Notes under the pieces: generated by a model
Told to the model about the DNA's origin: nothing
Seen by the model: the letters and a program-made list of their open reading frames with translations, nothing else
Databases searched by the model: none
Part shown: piece by piece, positions 16,973-25,908 of the stretch
Numbering within the stretch: the first letter of the stretch is position 1
Layout: each line of letters starts with the position of its first letter
Translations under genes and position numbers: made by a program
Assembly (NCBI GenBank): GCA_023396255.1
Contig: JAEWWU010000005.1
Location: 124,001-188,000 of the forward strand
Origin: Bacteroidota bacterium
Lineage (GTDB): Bacteria > Bacteroidota > Bacteroidia > Bacteroidales > Porphyromonadaceae
Direction: 5' to 3'
DNA length: 64,000 bases

Positions 16973-17018
16973 AAAGGGAGTGTGCTCTGTAAATGTCGAG
17001 CTCGCTCCCTTTTTGTTT
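16973..17018 (+). terminator. Terminator after the small helical protein
   Basis: AAAGGGAG pairs with CTCCCTTT, with GCTC/GAGC pairing inside, and a T-run follows. Confidence 0.85.
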
Positions 17019-17029
17019 GTAACTAAAAG

Positions 17030-17067
17030 ACTGCGTTTCAACCCAACAGGGTTGAATACGGCGCAGT
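17030..17067 (+). other. Strong hairpin in the leader of the acyltransferase gene
   Basis: ACTGCG (17030-17035) pairs with CGCAGT (17062-17067). Inside it, TTCAACCC pairs perfectly with GGGTTGAA around an AACA loop. No T-run follows, so it is not a standard terminator. It ends about 50 bases before the ATG at 17117. Confidence 0.7.
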
Positions 17068-17116
17068 ACAGCCAAATCTCTTTCGACAAAGAGTGTGTCT
17101 ATCGCATTTATCGATT

Positions 17117-17659
17117 ATGAATTTTGCACATCGTATACTGAAATTTTTCGGGTGGAGTATCATTACTCCTCCCAACGACCCTCCTAAAAGTATTATTTGC
17201 GTTGCCCCACACACCAGCAATTGGGATTTCATTTTGGGCAAACTATATTATAAAGCCATTGGTCGCAGGGCGGGCTTTCTTATGAAAAAAGATTGGTTCT
17301 TTTTCCCTTTAGGTACTCTATTCAGACGTATGGGTGGCATTCCCATCGATCGCTCTCGAAAGGGGAATACGGTAGAGGCAACTACGGCTCTTTTTGCCAA
17401 TCGAAAACGCCTCTCCATAGCCATTACCCCTGAGGGAACTCGAAAGGCTTGCGAACGATGGAAAACAGGATTCTATCGCATAGCTTACGGAGCAGGAGTA
17501 CCCATACAGTTGGCACTTATCGACTACAAGACAAAAAGATTGGGCATCTTCGAAACCTTTTATCCCTCGGGTAATATGGAACAAGACATTTGCTACATTC
17601 GCAGCAAATACAATGCATCCCAAGCCAAGTATCCTCGTCTGTTTTTTGAGGAACATTGA
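17117..17659 (+). CDS. 1-acyl-glycerol-3-phosphate acyltransferase family (PlsC-like) protein
   Basis: A 180-residue member of the lysophospholipid acyltransferase family. The catalytic HxxxxD motif is present as PHTSNWDF (His32, Asp37), followed by FPLGTLFRRMGGIPIDRS (block II/III) and EGTR (Glu106). At 180 residues it is short for PlsC and matches the compact Bacteroidota form, so the acceptor could be lysophosphatidic acid or another lysolipid. I use ATG at 17117, because the upstream eight codons add nothing family-like. It is closely followed by a nitrilase and a glycosyltransferase. Confidence 0.88.
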   Translation: MNFAHRILKFFGWSIITPPNDPPKSIICVAPHTSNWDFILGKLYYKAIGRRAGFLMKKDWFFFPLGTLFRRMGGIPIDRSRKGNTVEATTALFANRKRLSIAITPEGTRKACERWKTGFYRIAYGAGVPIQLALIDYKTKRLGIFETFYPSGNMEQDICYIRSKYNASQAKYPRLFFEEH

Positions 17660-17688
17660 TCTCCTCATTCTAATACATTCCCTTCTTT

Positions 17689-18480
17689 ATGCACCACCCT
17701 ACGTTACGTATAGCTTGTGTACAGATGTTCCTTGCTTGGCAAGATGAGCAAAAAAATCTGCACACGATGAAACAATATTTGACTCAAGCAGCCTCGCAGG
17801 GAATAGAGCTAATTGTATTTCCCGAAACTGTCACCACCGGTTTTACCGTAAGCCCTTCCGAGCTCGCCTCTCTAACATCGAGCCAACCCACAGACCAAAT
17901 AGTGCAATGGTCTAGACAATACAACATTGCCATTGCCACCACCCTACTCGTTCGAGAAGGAGAAAAAATTTTTAACCGTTTTTTCTTTTTTACCCCCCAA
18001 GGAGATATTTACACCCAAGACAAACGGCACCTATTTCGGATGGGTGGAGAGCATAAGGCTCTTGCTTCGGCATCGCGCCGCATCACAATTGAGTACTTGG
18101 GGTGGAACATCTTTCCGGCAATCTGCTACGATCTACGGTTTCCCGTTTGGTGCCGTAACCGCAACTTGGAATACGATCTAATGCTGGTTCCGGCCAATTG
18201 GCCCCAGCCTCGTGCTCAAGTTTGGCAAACACTTTTACGTGCCCGTGCCATAGAAAATCTCAGTTATGTTTGTGGGGTTAATCGTGTGGGTGAAGATCCT
18301 CACAAAATTGTTTACCAAGGAGATACCCAAATTATTTCTTTTCGTGGCGAGGTTATTGCCTCTGCTCAAACCCATACTGCCGAACTGATCACTGCCGAAT
18401 TGAGCCAAGAAAAACTTCGGCAATTCAGAGAAAAGTTCGCCACGTGGAGAGATGCCGACTCTTTCTCCATTGACTTTTAG
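17689..18480 (+). CDS. Carbon-nitrogen hydrolase, omega-amidase (YafV/Nit2)-like
   Basis: A 263-residue enzyme of the nitrilase superfamily. The catalytic triad is Glu46 (FPETV), Lys112 (DKRHLF) and Cys146 (ICYDLRFPVW). The CYDLRFP context is that of omega-amidases, which hydrolyse alpha-ketoglutaramate or alpha-ketosuccinamate and complete methionine-salvage or glutamine transamination. Substrate assignment is by resemblance only. It lies 29 bases after the acyltransferase and 12 bases before the glycosyltransferase, in one probable transcript. Confidence 0.88.
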   Translation: MHHPTLRIACVQMFLAWQDEQKNLHTMKQYLTQAASQGIELIVFPETVTTGFTVSPSELASLTSSQPTDQIVQWSRQYNIAIATTLLVREGEKIFNRFFFFTPQGDIYTQDKRHLFRMGGEHKALASASRRITIEYLGWNIFPAICYDLRFPVWCRNRNLEYDLMLVPANWPQPRAQVWQTLLRARAIENLSYVCGVNRVGEDPHKIVYQGDTQIISFRGEVIASAQTHTAELITAELSQEKLRQFREKFATWRDADSFSIDF

Positions 18481-18492
18481 AAAGATTGTCCA

Positions 18493-19764
18493 ATGAAGAT
18501 TCTGCTCGTAAACACTTATACCGACAATGGAGGGGCCGCCATTGCCGTACGCCGGTTGGCTCAGGCCCTCAAATCCTCTGCACAAAATTTGGAAGTTGCC
18601 ATACTCTCCCTTTATCCTTTTTCTCTGGGAAAAAAGCCATTGGGAGTGGAGTGCCAGAGCCTCGCCTCATCTTTTTCGGGTCGCTTTTATGCCCGTCTCT
18701 GTTTTGTGGGCGAACGAGCAGAACTATTTTATCGCAACGGACTGCATCGGGAACATCTTTTCGATCTTTCTCCTTCTCGATGGGGTTGGAATTCCATAAA
18801 CCATCACCCTCTTGTTGCTTGGGCCGATGTGGTACATCTTCATTGGATCAATCACGGTTTTCTTTCTCTTAGAGCCCTGCAAAGACTGGGACAAATCAAC
18901 AAGCCCATCGTTTTCACGATGCACGATATGTGGGTGTGCACCTCTGCAGCACACCATCAGTCGGATCCCAACCAATACGTATCTCCTTGGTTGGGCAGAG
19001 AAAACCGATTCATCGAACGCGTTGGACAAAAAAAAGAACTCATCTTAAAAGAATTGGCTCCAACTCTCATCGGGTGTAGCCGCTGGATTACTCAAAAAGC
19101 AAAAGCGGCACACTCCACGACACATCTGCGCTCTGTCTCCATTCCCAACGCCATAGATATTCATCAATTTTCCCCTTTATCAAAAGAAGCAACCTCCTCT
19201 TCAGGAAACAACGCCCGACATCTATTGCTTGGGGCCGTGCATACCTCCGATCCGCGCAAAGGTTTTAAGGAATTTGTTACGGCCGTGCGTATCTTGGATA
19301 AAAGAGGTACCCTGCAACGACACAAAGTGGTATGGGATGTATTCGGGCAAGTCGACGCCCCCGAAAAAGAGCTCCTACAAGGGCTGCCTATTCACTTTCA
19401 CGGGTATTTGAGTAGCGAGGAACAAATGATTGCCCTTTACAGGAAATCCGATGCACTGATAGTACCCTCTCTGTTCGAAAACCTCCCCAATACCATTATG
19501 GAGAGCCTCGCTTGTGGTACCCCTGTTGTGGCTTTTGCTACCGGAGGCATTCCAGAAATGATTCAAGATCAAACCACCGGCTATGTATGCTCCTACGGGG
19601 ATCCTCAAGCTCTTGCCGATGGCATAGAAAAACTCCTTTCTACCCCTTCGGATTGCTACCAAAAGATGCGCCAAGAAGCTCGCAATTTTGCTTGTAAATA
19701 CTATGCACAATCCGTTGTGGCAAAGCAACATATAGAGTTGTACTGCTCGCTCCTCTCTATCTAA
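18493..19764 (+). CDS. Family 4 glycosyltransferase
   Basis: A 423-residue GT-B fold glycosyltransferase. The N-terminal acceptor domain starts MKILLVNTYTDNGGAA, with the glycine-rich loop of GT4 enzymes. The C-terminal donor domain has a typical DALIVPSLFENLPNTIMESL segment containing the EX7E-like motif, and GTPVVAFATGGIPEMI. The final residues are charged, which suggests peripheral membrane association. The sugar and acceptor cannot be told from sequence. Surface polysaccharide or glycolipid synthesis is plausible given the acyltransferase upstream. The gene ends a four-gene co-directional run. Confidence 0.9.
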   Translation: MKILLVNTYTDNGGAAIAVRRLAQALKSSAQNLEVAILSLYPFSLGKKPLGVECQSLASSFSGRFYARLCFVGERAELFYRNGLHREHLFDLSPSRWGWNSINHHPLVAWADVVHLHWINHGFLSLRALQRLGQINKPIVFTMHDMWVCTSAAHHQSDPNQYVSPWLGRENRFIERVGQKKELILKELAPTLIGCSRWITQKAKAAHSTTHLRSVSIPNAIDIHQFSPLSKEATSSSGNNARHLLLGAVHTSDPRKGFKEFVTAVRILDKRGTLQRHKVVWDVFGQVDAPEKELLQGLPIHFHGYLSSEEQMIALYRKSDALIVPSLFENLPNTIMESLACGTPVVAFATGGIPEMIQDQTTGYVCSYGDPQALADGIEKLLSTPSDCYQKMRQEARNFACKYYAQSVVAKQHIELYCSLLSI

Positions 19765-19939
19765 ATTTCCCTTTGCTGAAATAATTGCTTCGCCACTTTC
19801 TTCCACAAAGAGGAGATGTGGCACCAACCATTCCATTTCCCCTAAAAAGAGAGTTTTTCCGCCCTGTGTTTCCTCAATAGTATTGCCTCAAAACGAGAGA
19901 GTGGAATAAAGAGCCAAATTAGCTCCCACCGAAGAATTT

Positions 19940-20030
19940 TTTGTAGGGAAGTATCGAAAATTTTGAGGGAATTATTTCCCCATTAGTTCCCTCAAAATTC
20001 GCCAATGGCAGGGAACTAATTTGCCCACCC
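19940..20030. repeat. Dispersed palindromic intergenic repeat, copy B
   Basis: This copy contains TTTGAGGGAATTATTTCC, ATTAGTTCCCTCAAAATTCG and GCAGGGAACTAATTTGCCC. It aligns with copy D (58228-58334), which shares the blocks TTAGTTCCCTCAAAAT and CAGGGAACTAAT. It lies in the 450-base gap between the glycosyltransferase and eno. The rest of the gap (19765-19939 and 20031-20174) shows no gene. Confidence 0.75.
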
Positions 20031-20174
20031 TTTCTCGTTGCTATTTTTTCTTCCGATGTTACTCCGTTTTGCAAGGTTCCAAGCCGGCATCCTCTTCTTA
20101 TATTTTCTGCACAGAACACTTTGAGAAAGCCGCCAGTCTCCCACTCTTCTCATCTCCCTATTGATGCAAATCAT

Positions 20175-20182
20175 TATCTTTG
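20175..20182 (+). promoter_or_regulatory. -7 element of the eno promoter
   Basis: TATCTTTG, 33 bases before the eno ATG. The -33 region has no clear TTTG at 19-21 bases. Confidence 0.6.
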
Positions 20183-20214
20183 CGACCGTAACTAATAACA
20201 AAAAGATAAATCTG

Positions 20215-21495
20215 ATGCAAATAGTAGACATTGTAGGAAGAGAAATATTGGACTCTCGCGGCAATCCAACCGTAGAGGTAGAGGTAACATTGAGCAGTGG
20301 CGTGGTGGGTCGTGCCTCTGTTCCCAGTGGGGCTTCGACCGGCGAAAATGAAGCCTTGGAACTTCGAGACGGCGACAAAAAACGTTATTTGGGTAAGGGG
20401 GTAACCAAAGCCGTAGAAAATATCAACGAAATAATTGCTCCCGCCCTCTTTGGGATGAACGCCTCCGAACAACGTGAAATAGACTTCAAGATGATTGAGT
20501 TGGACGGCACCAAAACCAAAAGTAAACTGGGAGCTAACGCCATCTTGGGAGTGTCTTTGGCTGTGGCAAAAGCTGCTGCCAACGAATTGGGGCTGCCCTT
20601 GTATCGTTACATCGGAGGAACGAACACATTTACCCTCCCCGTTCCAATGATGAACATCATCAACGGAGGATCGCACTCCGATGCTCCTATCGCCTTTCAA
20701 GAATTTATGATTCGCCCCGTAGGGGCTTGCTGCTTCCGTGAAGGATTGCGTATGGGGGCAGAAGTTTTCCACTCCCTCAAAAAGGTTCTTCACAACCGTT
20801 CTTTAAGTACAGCGGTGGGGGATGAAGGAGGTTTTGCTCCTGCTCTCAAGGGAACCGAAGATGCTCTCGAATCTATCTTGGAAGCCATCCGAACAGCCGG
20901 TTATGAACCGGGCAAAGATATCACCATTGCTTTGGACTGTGCCTCCAGCGAATTTTATGCCGATGGCATCTACGATTACACCAAGTTCGAAGGTGCACAA
21001 GGAGCCAAAAGAACCAGAGAAGAGCAAGTAGCATACCTCACCGAACTAATTGAGAAGTACCCGATAGACTCTATCGAAGACGGTATGTGCGAATCGGACT
21101 GGGAAGGTTGGAAAATGCTTACCGACTCTATCGGTTCTCGTTGCCAGTTGGTAGGAGACGACCTCTTTGTAACCAACGTGGAGTATCTTAGCCGCGGAAT
21201 TGTTGAAGGATGTGCCAACTCTATCTTGATCAAGGTGAACCAAATAGGCACTCTGACCGAAACCCTCGACGCCATAGAAATGGCACACCGCCACGGTTAT
21301 ACCTCCGTTACATCGCACCGTTCCGGAGAAACCGAAGACACAACCATTGCCGACATCGCGGTAGCAACCAACAGCGGTCAAATAAAAACAGGTTCCCTAA
21401 GCCGCACCGATCGTATCGCCAAATACAACCAGCTCCTTCGCATAGAAGAGGAATTGGGCAAACAGGCTCGATACGGCTACAAGCGTTTGCGCTAA
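20215..21495 (+). CDS. eno: Enolase
   Basis: A 426-residue glycolytic enzyme interconverting 2-phosphoglycerate and phosphoenolpyruvate. Recognisable blocks in order: REILDSRGNPTVEVEV (residues 8-23), SVPSGASTGENEALELRDGD, VPMMNIINGGSHSD, AVGDEGGFAP, SIEDGM and LIKVNQIGTLTET (enolase signature), then SHRSGETEDTTIAD. Length is standard. I start it at ATG 20215, because the 18 upstream codons would begin at TTG inside the promoter. A terminator follows at 21513. Confidence 0.98.
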   Translation: MQIVDIVGREILDSRGNPTVEVEVTLSSGVVGRASVPSGASTGENEALELRDGDKKRYLGKGVTKAVENINEIIAPALFGMNASEQREIDFKMIELDGTKTKSKLGANAILGVSLAVAKAAANELGLPLYRYIGGTNTFTLPVPMMNIINGGSHSDAPIAFQEFMIRPVGACCFREGLRMGAEVFHSLKKVLHNRSLSTAVGDEGGFAPALKGTEDALESILEAIRTAGYEPGKDITIALDCASSEFYADGIYDYTKFEGAQGAKRTREEQVAYLTELIEKYPIDSIEDGMCESDWEGWKMLTDSIGSRCQLVGDDLFVTNVEYLSRGIVEGCANSILIKVNQIGTLTETLDAIEMAHRHGYTSVTSHRSGETEDTTIADIAVATNSGQIKTGSLSRTDRIAKYNQLLRIEEELGKQARYGYKRLR

Positions 21496-21512
21496 AAACC
21501 TCCAAGAAGCCG

Positions 21513-21552
21513 GGGAATAGGAGGAGCAAATTCTCTTATTCCCTTGTTTTTT
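21513..21552 (+). terminator. Terminator of eno
   Basis: GGGAATAGGAG (21513-21523) pairs with CTCTTATTCCC (21533-21543), with one G-U, followed by TTGTTTTTT. Confidence 0.9.
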
Positions 21553-21590
21553 ATCCGAAGGAGGTACAAAGAAGAAGGAGAAAACTCCCT

Positions 21591-21622
21591 TTTGCTCATT
21601 TGGGGCAGAAATTGTACCTTTG
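21591..21622 (+). promoter_or_regulatory. Promoter of the DUF177-rpmF operon
   Basis: TTTG (21591-21594), exactly 20 bases, then TACCTTTG (21615-21622): a full match to the Bacteroidota consensus. The ATG is 64 bases downstream. Confidence 0.8.
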
Positions 21623-21685
21623 CAGAGATTTTCACTCTGTGCAATTCGCAGACCGGATAGGCACAGACTTGAAAGGTGTGTTTTT

Positions 21686-22207
21686 ATGGTCAATAAAAGT
21701 CAATACAGCATCAACCTCGGATCGCTACCACAGGGAGAGTCTTCTTGGGCTTGCATTGTGGAGAATGCCCTGTTTGCCGATCGCAACCTCTTGGGGGTTA
21801 TCGGGGGGGAGGTCAGAGTAGATGCCTCTATTGTTCGAGTTGGAGATGTCTTTGAATGCGACTTTGCACTACGAGGATATGTGGTGGTCATTTGCGACCG
21901 ATGCCTCGGTGAAGCACGGATGCCCATACAGACCCACTCTAAATTGATCGTAAAACTGGGAGAGGAATACAACGACTCCGAAGACGAGGAAATCATTGTT
22001 CCTCGTACCGATGCTCGGCTATCTCTTGAGCAGGTTTTATACGAATGGGTGGTTTTGTCTCTACCAATCAGCAAGGGACATCCTCAAGGGCAATGCCCAC
22101 AGGAGAGTTTATCCATCTTGGATGCCTATCACCCGCACACCACAATTGAAGACGAAGTCATCGACCCTCGTTGGGAACAACTTCGCCAACTAAAAGAAGA
22201 GAAGTAA
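21686..22207 (+). CDS. DUF177 (YceD) family protein
   Basis: A 173-residue protein of the YceD/DUF177 family. It has a conserved CDRCLGE segment in the middle (about residue 70) and an acidic region after it (NDSEDEE). The gene pair DUF177-rpmF is conserved across most bacteria, and family members are thought to act in 23S rRNA or large-subunit accumulation. I chose ATG at 21686; an upstream in-frame start would fall within the promoter. The 19-base gap to rpmF supports a two-gene operon. Confidence 0.9.
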   Translation: MVNKSQYSINLGSLPQGESSWACIVENALFADRNLLGVIGGEVRVDASIVRVGDVFECDFALRGYVVVICDRCLGEARMPIQTHSKLIVKLGEEYNDSEDEEIIVPRTDARLSLEQVLYEWVVLSLPISKGHPQGQCPQESLSILDAYHPHTTIEDEVIDPRWEQLRQLKEEK

Positions 22208-22226
22208 TAATTAAAACTATATAACA

Positions 22227-22409
22227 ATGGCTCATCCTAAAAGACGACAATCGAAGACGAGAACAGCGAAACGTAGAACCCACGACAAAGCAGCGATGCC
22301 CACCTTGGCTCGTTGCTCGCAATGCGGAGCTTGGCACGTATATCATATGGTCTGCCCCGAATGCGGTTACTACCGTGGCAAATTGGCTATCGAAAAGAAC
22401 CAAGAGTAA
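22227..22409 (+). CDS. rpmF: Large ribosomal subunit protein bL32
   Basis: A 60-residue basic protein starting MAHPKRRQSKTRTAKRRTHD, with the four-cysteine zinc site CSQC...CPEC intact, so this is the zinc-binding form. It is second in the DUF177 operon and is followed directly by a strong terminator rather than by plsX-fabH, which often follow rpmF in other bacteria. Confidence 0.98.
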   Translation: MAHPKRRQSKTRTAKRRTHDKAAMPTLARCSQCGAWHVYHMVCPECGYYRGKLAIEKNQE

Positions 22410-22466
22410 AAAGCCTTGTTCTCGAAACTGCCTCTTCTCCTATCGGGACAGAGTTGCAGGACAAAC

Positions 22467-22505
22467 AAAAGGGTGTGTTGGAATCAACACACCCTTTTCT
22501 CTTTT
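22467..22505 (+). terminator. Terminator of the DUF177-rpmF operon
   Basis: AAAAGGGTGTGTTG (22467-22480) pairs perfectly, 14 bp, with CAACACACCCTTTT (22485-22498) around a GAAT loop, and T-rich sequence follows. Confidence 0.95.
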
Positions 22506-22878
22506 TCTATCATTGTAAGTAAAGCCAATATAGCATCTCTCTTCGGAAACAAAGACATATATTTCGGTAAAGAACTCGAGACTTCCTCTTCTGTTTCCCC
22601 CTTGCAAAAAAGCATCTCGATCTTCTCTCATATCTACAAAAAACCTCCTGAGAGATTTTCACTCAAAGACCAAACAGTCAACTGCCATCGATCTCTATCA
22701 TAAGAATCTCTTCTCCAAGCACCTATGGATATGAGTACCAAGGACAAACGTAAGATTTTAACGATTTATTTACACAACAATAGAAAAGGATAAAGCCACA
22801 TCTACAATAAAAGAACTCGATCAAAAGGCAAATACCTAAACTATTTTCACATTAACATCCTATTTAATATATAAATCA
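22506..22878. other. Intergenic stretch with no supported gene
   Basis: AT-rich sequence between the rpmF terminator and the ROK kinase promoter. I see no coding sequence with plausible composition and no strong hairpin. Confidence 0.5.
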
Positions 22879-22886
22879 TATCTTTG
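22879..22886 (+). promoter_or_regulatory. -7 element of the ROK kinase-SDR transcript
   Basis: TATCTTTG lies 40 bases before the ATG at 22926. No clear -33 element. Confidence 0.55.
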
Positions 22887-22925
22887 CAACAGTAACGCTC
22901 AAAAAAAATTGCTAATAACAATTCT

Positions 22926-23888
22926 ATGAAAAAAGTATACGTGGTAGGGATAGATATAGGAGGGACAAATACAGCCTATGGAGTTGTGGATGCACGCGGC
23001 AACCTATTAGCCACCGAATCTTTCTCTACTTGTATGCACAACGATGATATACAGGCCTACGTAGACGAACTATCCAATCGCATAAATGCTCTCATCTCTT
23101 CGTTGGGATTGAGGCAACAAGTGGTCGGAATAGGAGTAGGAGTTCCCAATGGCAATTATTTCGATGGCACCATCGGGTTTGCCGTCAACCTGCCTTGGCG
23201 ACAAGAAGTTCCTTTGGCAGCTATGCTCAGTGAAAAACTCAACCTACCGGTTACTTTAGCCAACGATGCCAATGCCGCTACCATCGGAGAAATGACCTAT
23301 GGCGCAGCCAAGGGAATGAAAAACTTTATTCTAATCACTCTCGGTACCGGGATCGGCAGCGGAATCGTCATAGATGGCAAATTGATCTACGGTTCTGACG
23401 GTTACGCCGGAGAATTGGGACACGTCATAGTGGAACCCGGGGGGCGTTTGTGTGGGTGTGGACGCAGAGGCTGCTTGGAAACATACGCTTCCGCCACAGG
23501 AGTTGTGCGTACTGCAAAATACCTCCTCCAAACCACCGCCACTCCTTCAGCTTTACGCAACATAAACCCAGATGAATTAACCTCCAAAGAGATTTATGAA
23601 GCAGCACTTAATAATGACTCCGTAGCCTGCGAAGTATTCTCTACCACCGGAGAGATTTTGGGAAGAAATTTGGCTAACTTTGTAACATTCTCCAGCCCGG
23701 AGGCTATCATACTCTTCGGAGGGCTCACTCAAAGTGGAGCACTGCTTTTAGATCCCCTGCACAAAGCCTTTCAAGACAATTTATTGAAAATTTACTCCAA
23801 AGTAAAGGTGCTTACATCGGAGTTAAAAGAGGGAGATGCTGCCATATTGGGGGCAGCAGCCATCGGCTGGGAAGGACGAATACAGTGA
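22926..23888 (+). CDS. ROK family sugar kinase, probably glucokinase
   Basis: A 320-residue cytoplasmic kinase. The phosphate-binding motif GIDIGGTNT (about residues 8-16), the second ATP motif LGTGIGSGIVIDG, and the ROK zinc motif with CGCGRRGCLETYAS are all intact. The substrate-side GHVIVEPGGRLCGCG segment and full length suit glucokinase or N-acetylhexosamine kinase. There is no DNA-binding domain at the N-terminus, so it is not a repressor. The downstream SDR begins 25 bases later, giving a two-gene unit that ends at the terminator near 24698. Confidence 0.88.
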   Translation: MKKVYVVGIDIGGTNTAYGVVDARGNLLATESFSTCMHNDDIQAYVDELSNRINALISSLGLRQQVVGIGVGVPNGNYFDGTIGFAVNLPWRQEVPLAAMLSEKLNLPVTLANDANAATIGEMTYGAAKGMKNFILITLGTGIGSGIVIDGKLIYGSDGYAGELGHVIVEPGGRLCGCGRRGCLETYASATGVVRTAKYLLQTTATPSALRNINPDELTSKEIYEAALNNDSVACEVFSTTGEILGRNLANFVTFSSPEAIILFGGLTQSGALLLDPLHKAFQDNLLKIYSKVKVLTSELKEGDAAILGAAAIGWEGRIQ

Positions 23889-23912
23889 CTACAAAGCAAT
23901 ACTACTGTTGAT

Positions 23913-24677
23913 ATGAATAAAATAGCACTTATCACCGGAGCCACATCCGGCATCGGGTTGGCTGTGGCACGCAAGTTGGCTTCGCTCGGGTACGACCTCA
24001 TTATCACCGGCAGAAGACAGCCTCGTTTGGAGCAGTTACAAAAAGAATTGTCCCAAAAGTATCCGCAAACAAGAACATTAACCCTCTGTTTCGACGTTCG
24101 TAACCTCGAAGAGGTCACCCAACATCTGAGTCACTTGAGTGATGATTGGAAAAACATTGATGTCTTAATCAACAATGCTGGACTGGCTGCTGGATTGGAC
24201 CCCATACATCAAGGCAACATAGATGATTGGGAGCGTATGATAGACACCAACATAAAAGGTCTTTTGTACGTAACACGAGCCGTAACACCGTGTATGGTGG
24301 AGCGCAAAAGAGGGCATATTTTCAACATCGGGTCCATCGCCGGCAAAGAAGTCTACGCCAACGGAAATGTGTACTGTGCCACCAAGCACGCTGTAGATGC
24401 CCTTTCCAAAGGGATGCGCATTGACTTACTTCCATACGGTATCAAAGTAACTCAAATCTGCCCCGGAGCAGTGAATACAGAATTCTCCGTGGTACGTTTT
24501 CACGGAGATAAGGAACGTGCCGATAACGTTTATACGGGTATGACTCCTCTATATGGGGAAGACATTGCCGACTGTATTGCCTCTGTTATGGCTTTACCCG
24601 AAAATATTTGCATCAACGATATGATTGTGATGCCTACCGCTCAGGCATCCAGTGGGCATTTTTTCCGCGAACAATAA
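23913..24677 (+). CDS. SDR family oxidoreductase, YdfG-like (NADP-dependent 3-hydroxy acid dehydrogenase type)
   Basis: A 254-residue classical short-chain dehydrogenase. Cofactor motif GATSGIG (residues 8-14) is followed by an Arg-rich segment (TGRRQPR) favouring NADP. NNAG, the catalytic Ser (IGSIAGKE), and YCATK (Tyr/Lys) are in order, with PGAVNTEF after. The pattern resembles E. coli YdfG, which oxidises L-allo-threonine and related 3-hydroxy acids. It is cotranscribed with the ROK kinase. Confidence 0.88.
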   Translation: MNKIALITGATSGIGLAVARKLASLGYDLIITGRRQPRLEQLQKELSQKYPQTRTLTLCFDVRNLEEVTQHLSHLSDDWKNIDVLINNAGLAAGLDPIHQGNIDDWERMIDTNIKGLLYVTRAVTPCMVERKRGHIFNIGSIAGKEVYANGNVYCATKHAVDALSKGMRIDLLPYGIKVTQICPGAVNTEFSVVRFHGDKERADNVYTGMTPLYGEDIADCIASVMALPENICINDMIVMPTAQASSGHFFREQ

Positions 24678-24697
24678 ATTGACACGAACAAAACTCC

Positions 24698-24740
24698 AAA
24701 GAGAGCAAACCGAACTCACATCGGTTTACGCTCTCTTTTT
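24698..24740 (+). terminator. Terminator after the ROK-SDR transcript
   Basis: AGAGAGC plus AAACCGA pairs with TCGGTTT plus CGCTCTCT, with a two-base bulge, followed by a T-run. Confidence 0.9.
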
Positions 24741-24920
24741 CGTGCAAAAGAAATATCAATCCATAGAAAAACAGAAAAGACGTCAACCTCTTTTTACCTC
24801 AAGAGGAGCACTCCCAATCTTTTTTATTTGTACCTTGCAAAGAGATTTAGCTTTCTCCTCAGAAAAAATGATCCGAGAAGCAAAAAGCTCAATTAGCACT
24901 CCAAACAAAAGGAAAAAAGG

Positions 24921-25901
24921 ATGAAGCAACACAATGGAATCATTCCGTACAGCGTGGCACAAAAAATCCCTTTAACCGAGGGATTACAGCGGAGGCGACT
25001 TTCCCTAAAAAGGAAAAAGGAGCACCATCGAAAAACAATCGCAGGGATTATAGCCGCATCGTCATCGACCACCCTGCTGGTTTCGTCTATTGCTCTTTCT
25101 TACTACTTGTACAGAAGAAGACAACGAACCATCTCAGTGACGATTCCTTGTACCGAATCCATCAAGAGAGTAGACATAGGCGGAGCCGTTGATCTGTACC
25201 TGACGTTTGGACAAAAAACCTCAATCACTTTATATGCAAAGAGCTACCTTATGCCCAAAGTGTGTGTAAGACTCAAAGAAAATTGCCTCACCGCATTCAT
25301 AGCCGGAGGTTCTAAACGCTCCACTAAGAACCACGTGAGATTGGTGGTCACCCTACCAAACGTAGAAAAAATCACTACCAGCGGTGCTTCACAAATGATC
25401 GCTACCGGCATCAATCGTTCCGAGACGTTTACGTTAGAACAGTTTTCTCAAAAGATCAGCGGATTGGAAGTTAAGTCTCAATACGCGGAAATCAGTATTT
25501 GTGGTAATTGTTCTTCCCAAATGTCTGTAAGGGCAAATAATCTGAATCTCAATTTAGTAGGGGATGCCCACGCCGACATAGAGGCCGACGTCACCGAAAA
25601 AACCGATTTGGATCTTGACGGGGCCTCGTACCTATTCCTTTCGGGAAAAACCCAAGAGTTAATCGTGCGCAATAGTGCCCAAGCTCAACTAGACGGGAGT
25701 ACGCTAAAAGTGGAACAAGGCAGAGTCGGCCTACGAAACGGAGCCTCGGCTCACCTTAATGTAAGAAAAAGCCTCTCCGTAGAACTCTCCGGAAATAGCA
25801 CCTTATCATTGACACAAAAACCAGAAAAAATTCAAATGGAGGTAATTAAAGACAAAGCCACCATTCAGTATATCAATAATTCTCTAAAAACAGCACAATA
25901 A
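24921..25901 (+). CDS. Membrane-anchored GIN-domain (DUF2807) protein
   Basis: A 326-residue protein with a basic, soluble N-terminus (residues 1-40), one transmembrane helix (about 41-63, IAGIIAASSSTTLLVSSIALSYY), and a C-terminal beta-helix-like DUF2807 domain made of repeating short strands (for example VEKITTSGASQMIATGINRSE, ISGLEVKSQYAEISICGNC). Usual 'head GIN' proteins have a cleavable signal, whereas here the helix follows a long cytoplasmic-type segment, suggesting an N-in, C-out topology. It is 7 bases before the Bax-inhibitor-like gene, so they form one operon. A weak -7 element (TACCTTGC, 24841-24848) may drive it. Confidence 0.82.
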   Translation: MKQHNGIIPYSVAQKIPLTEGLQRRRLSLKRKKEHHRKTIAGIIAASSSTTLLVSSIALSYYLYRRRQRTISVTIPCTESIKRVDIGGAVDLYLTFGQKTSITLYAKSYLMPKVCVRLKENCLTAFIAGGSKRSTKNHVRLVVTLPNVEKITTSGASQMIATGINRSETFTLEQFSQKISGLEVKSQYAEISICGNCSSQMSVRANNLNLNLVGDAHADIEADVTEKTDLDLDGASYLFLSGKTQELIVRNSAQAQLDGSTLKVEQGRVGLRNGASAHLNVRKSLSVELSGNSTLSLTQKPEKIQMEVIKDKATIQYINNSLKTAQ

Positions 25902-25908
25902 GTAACCT

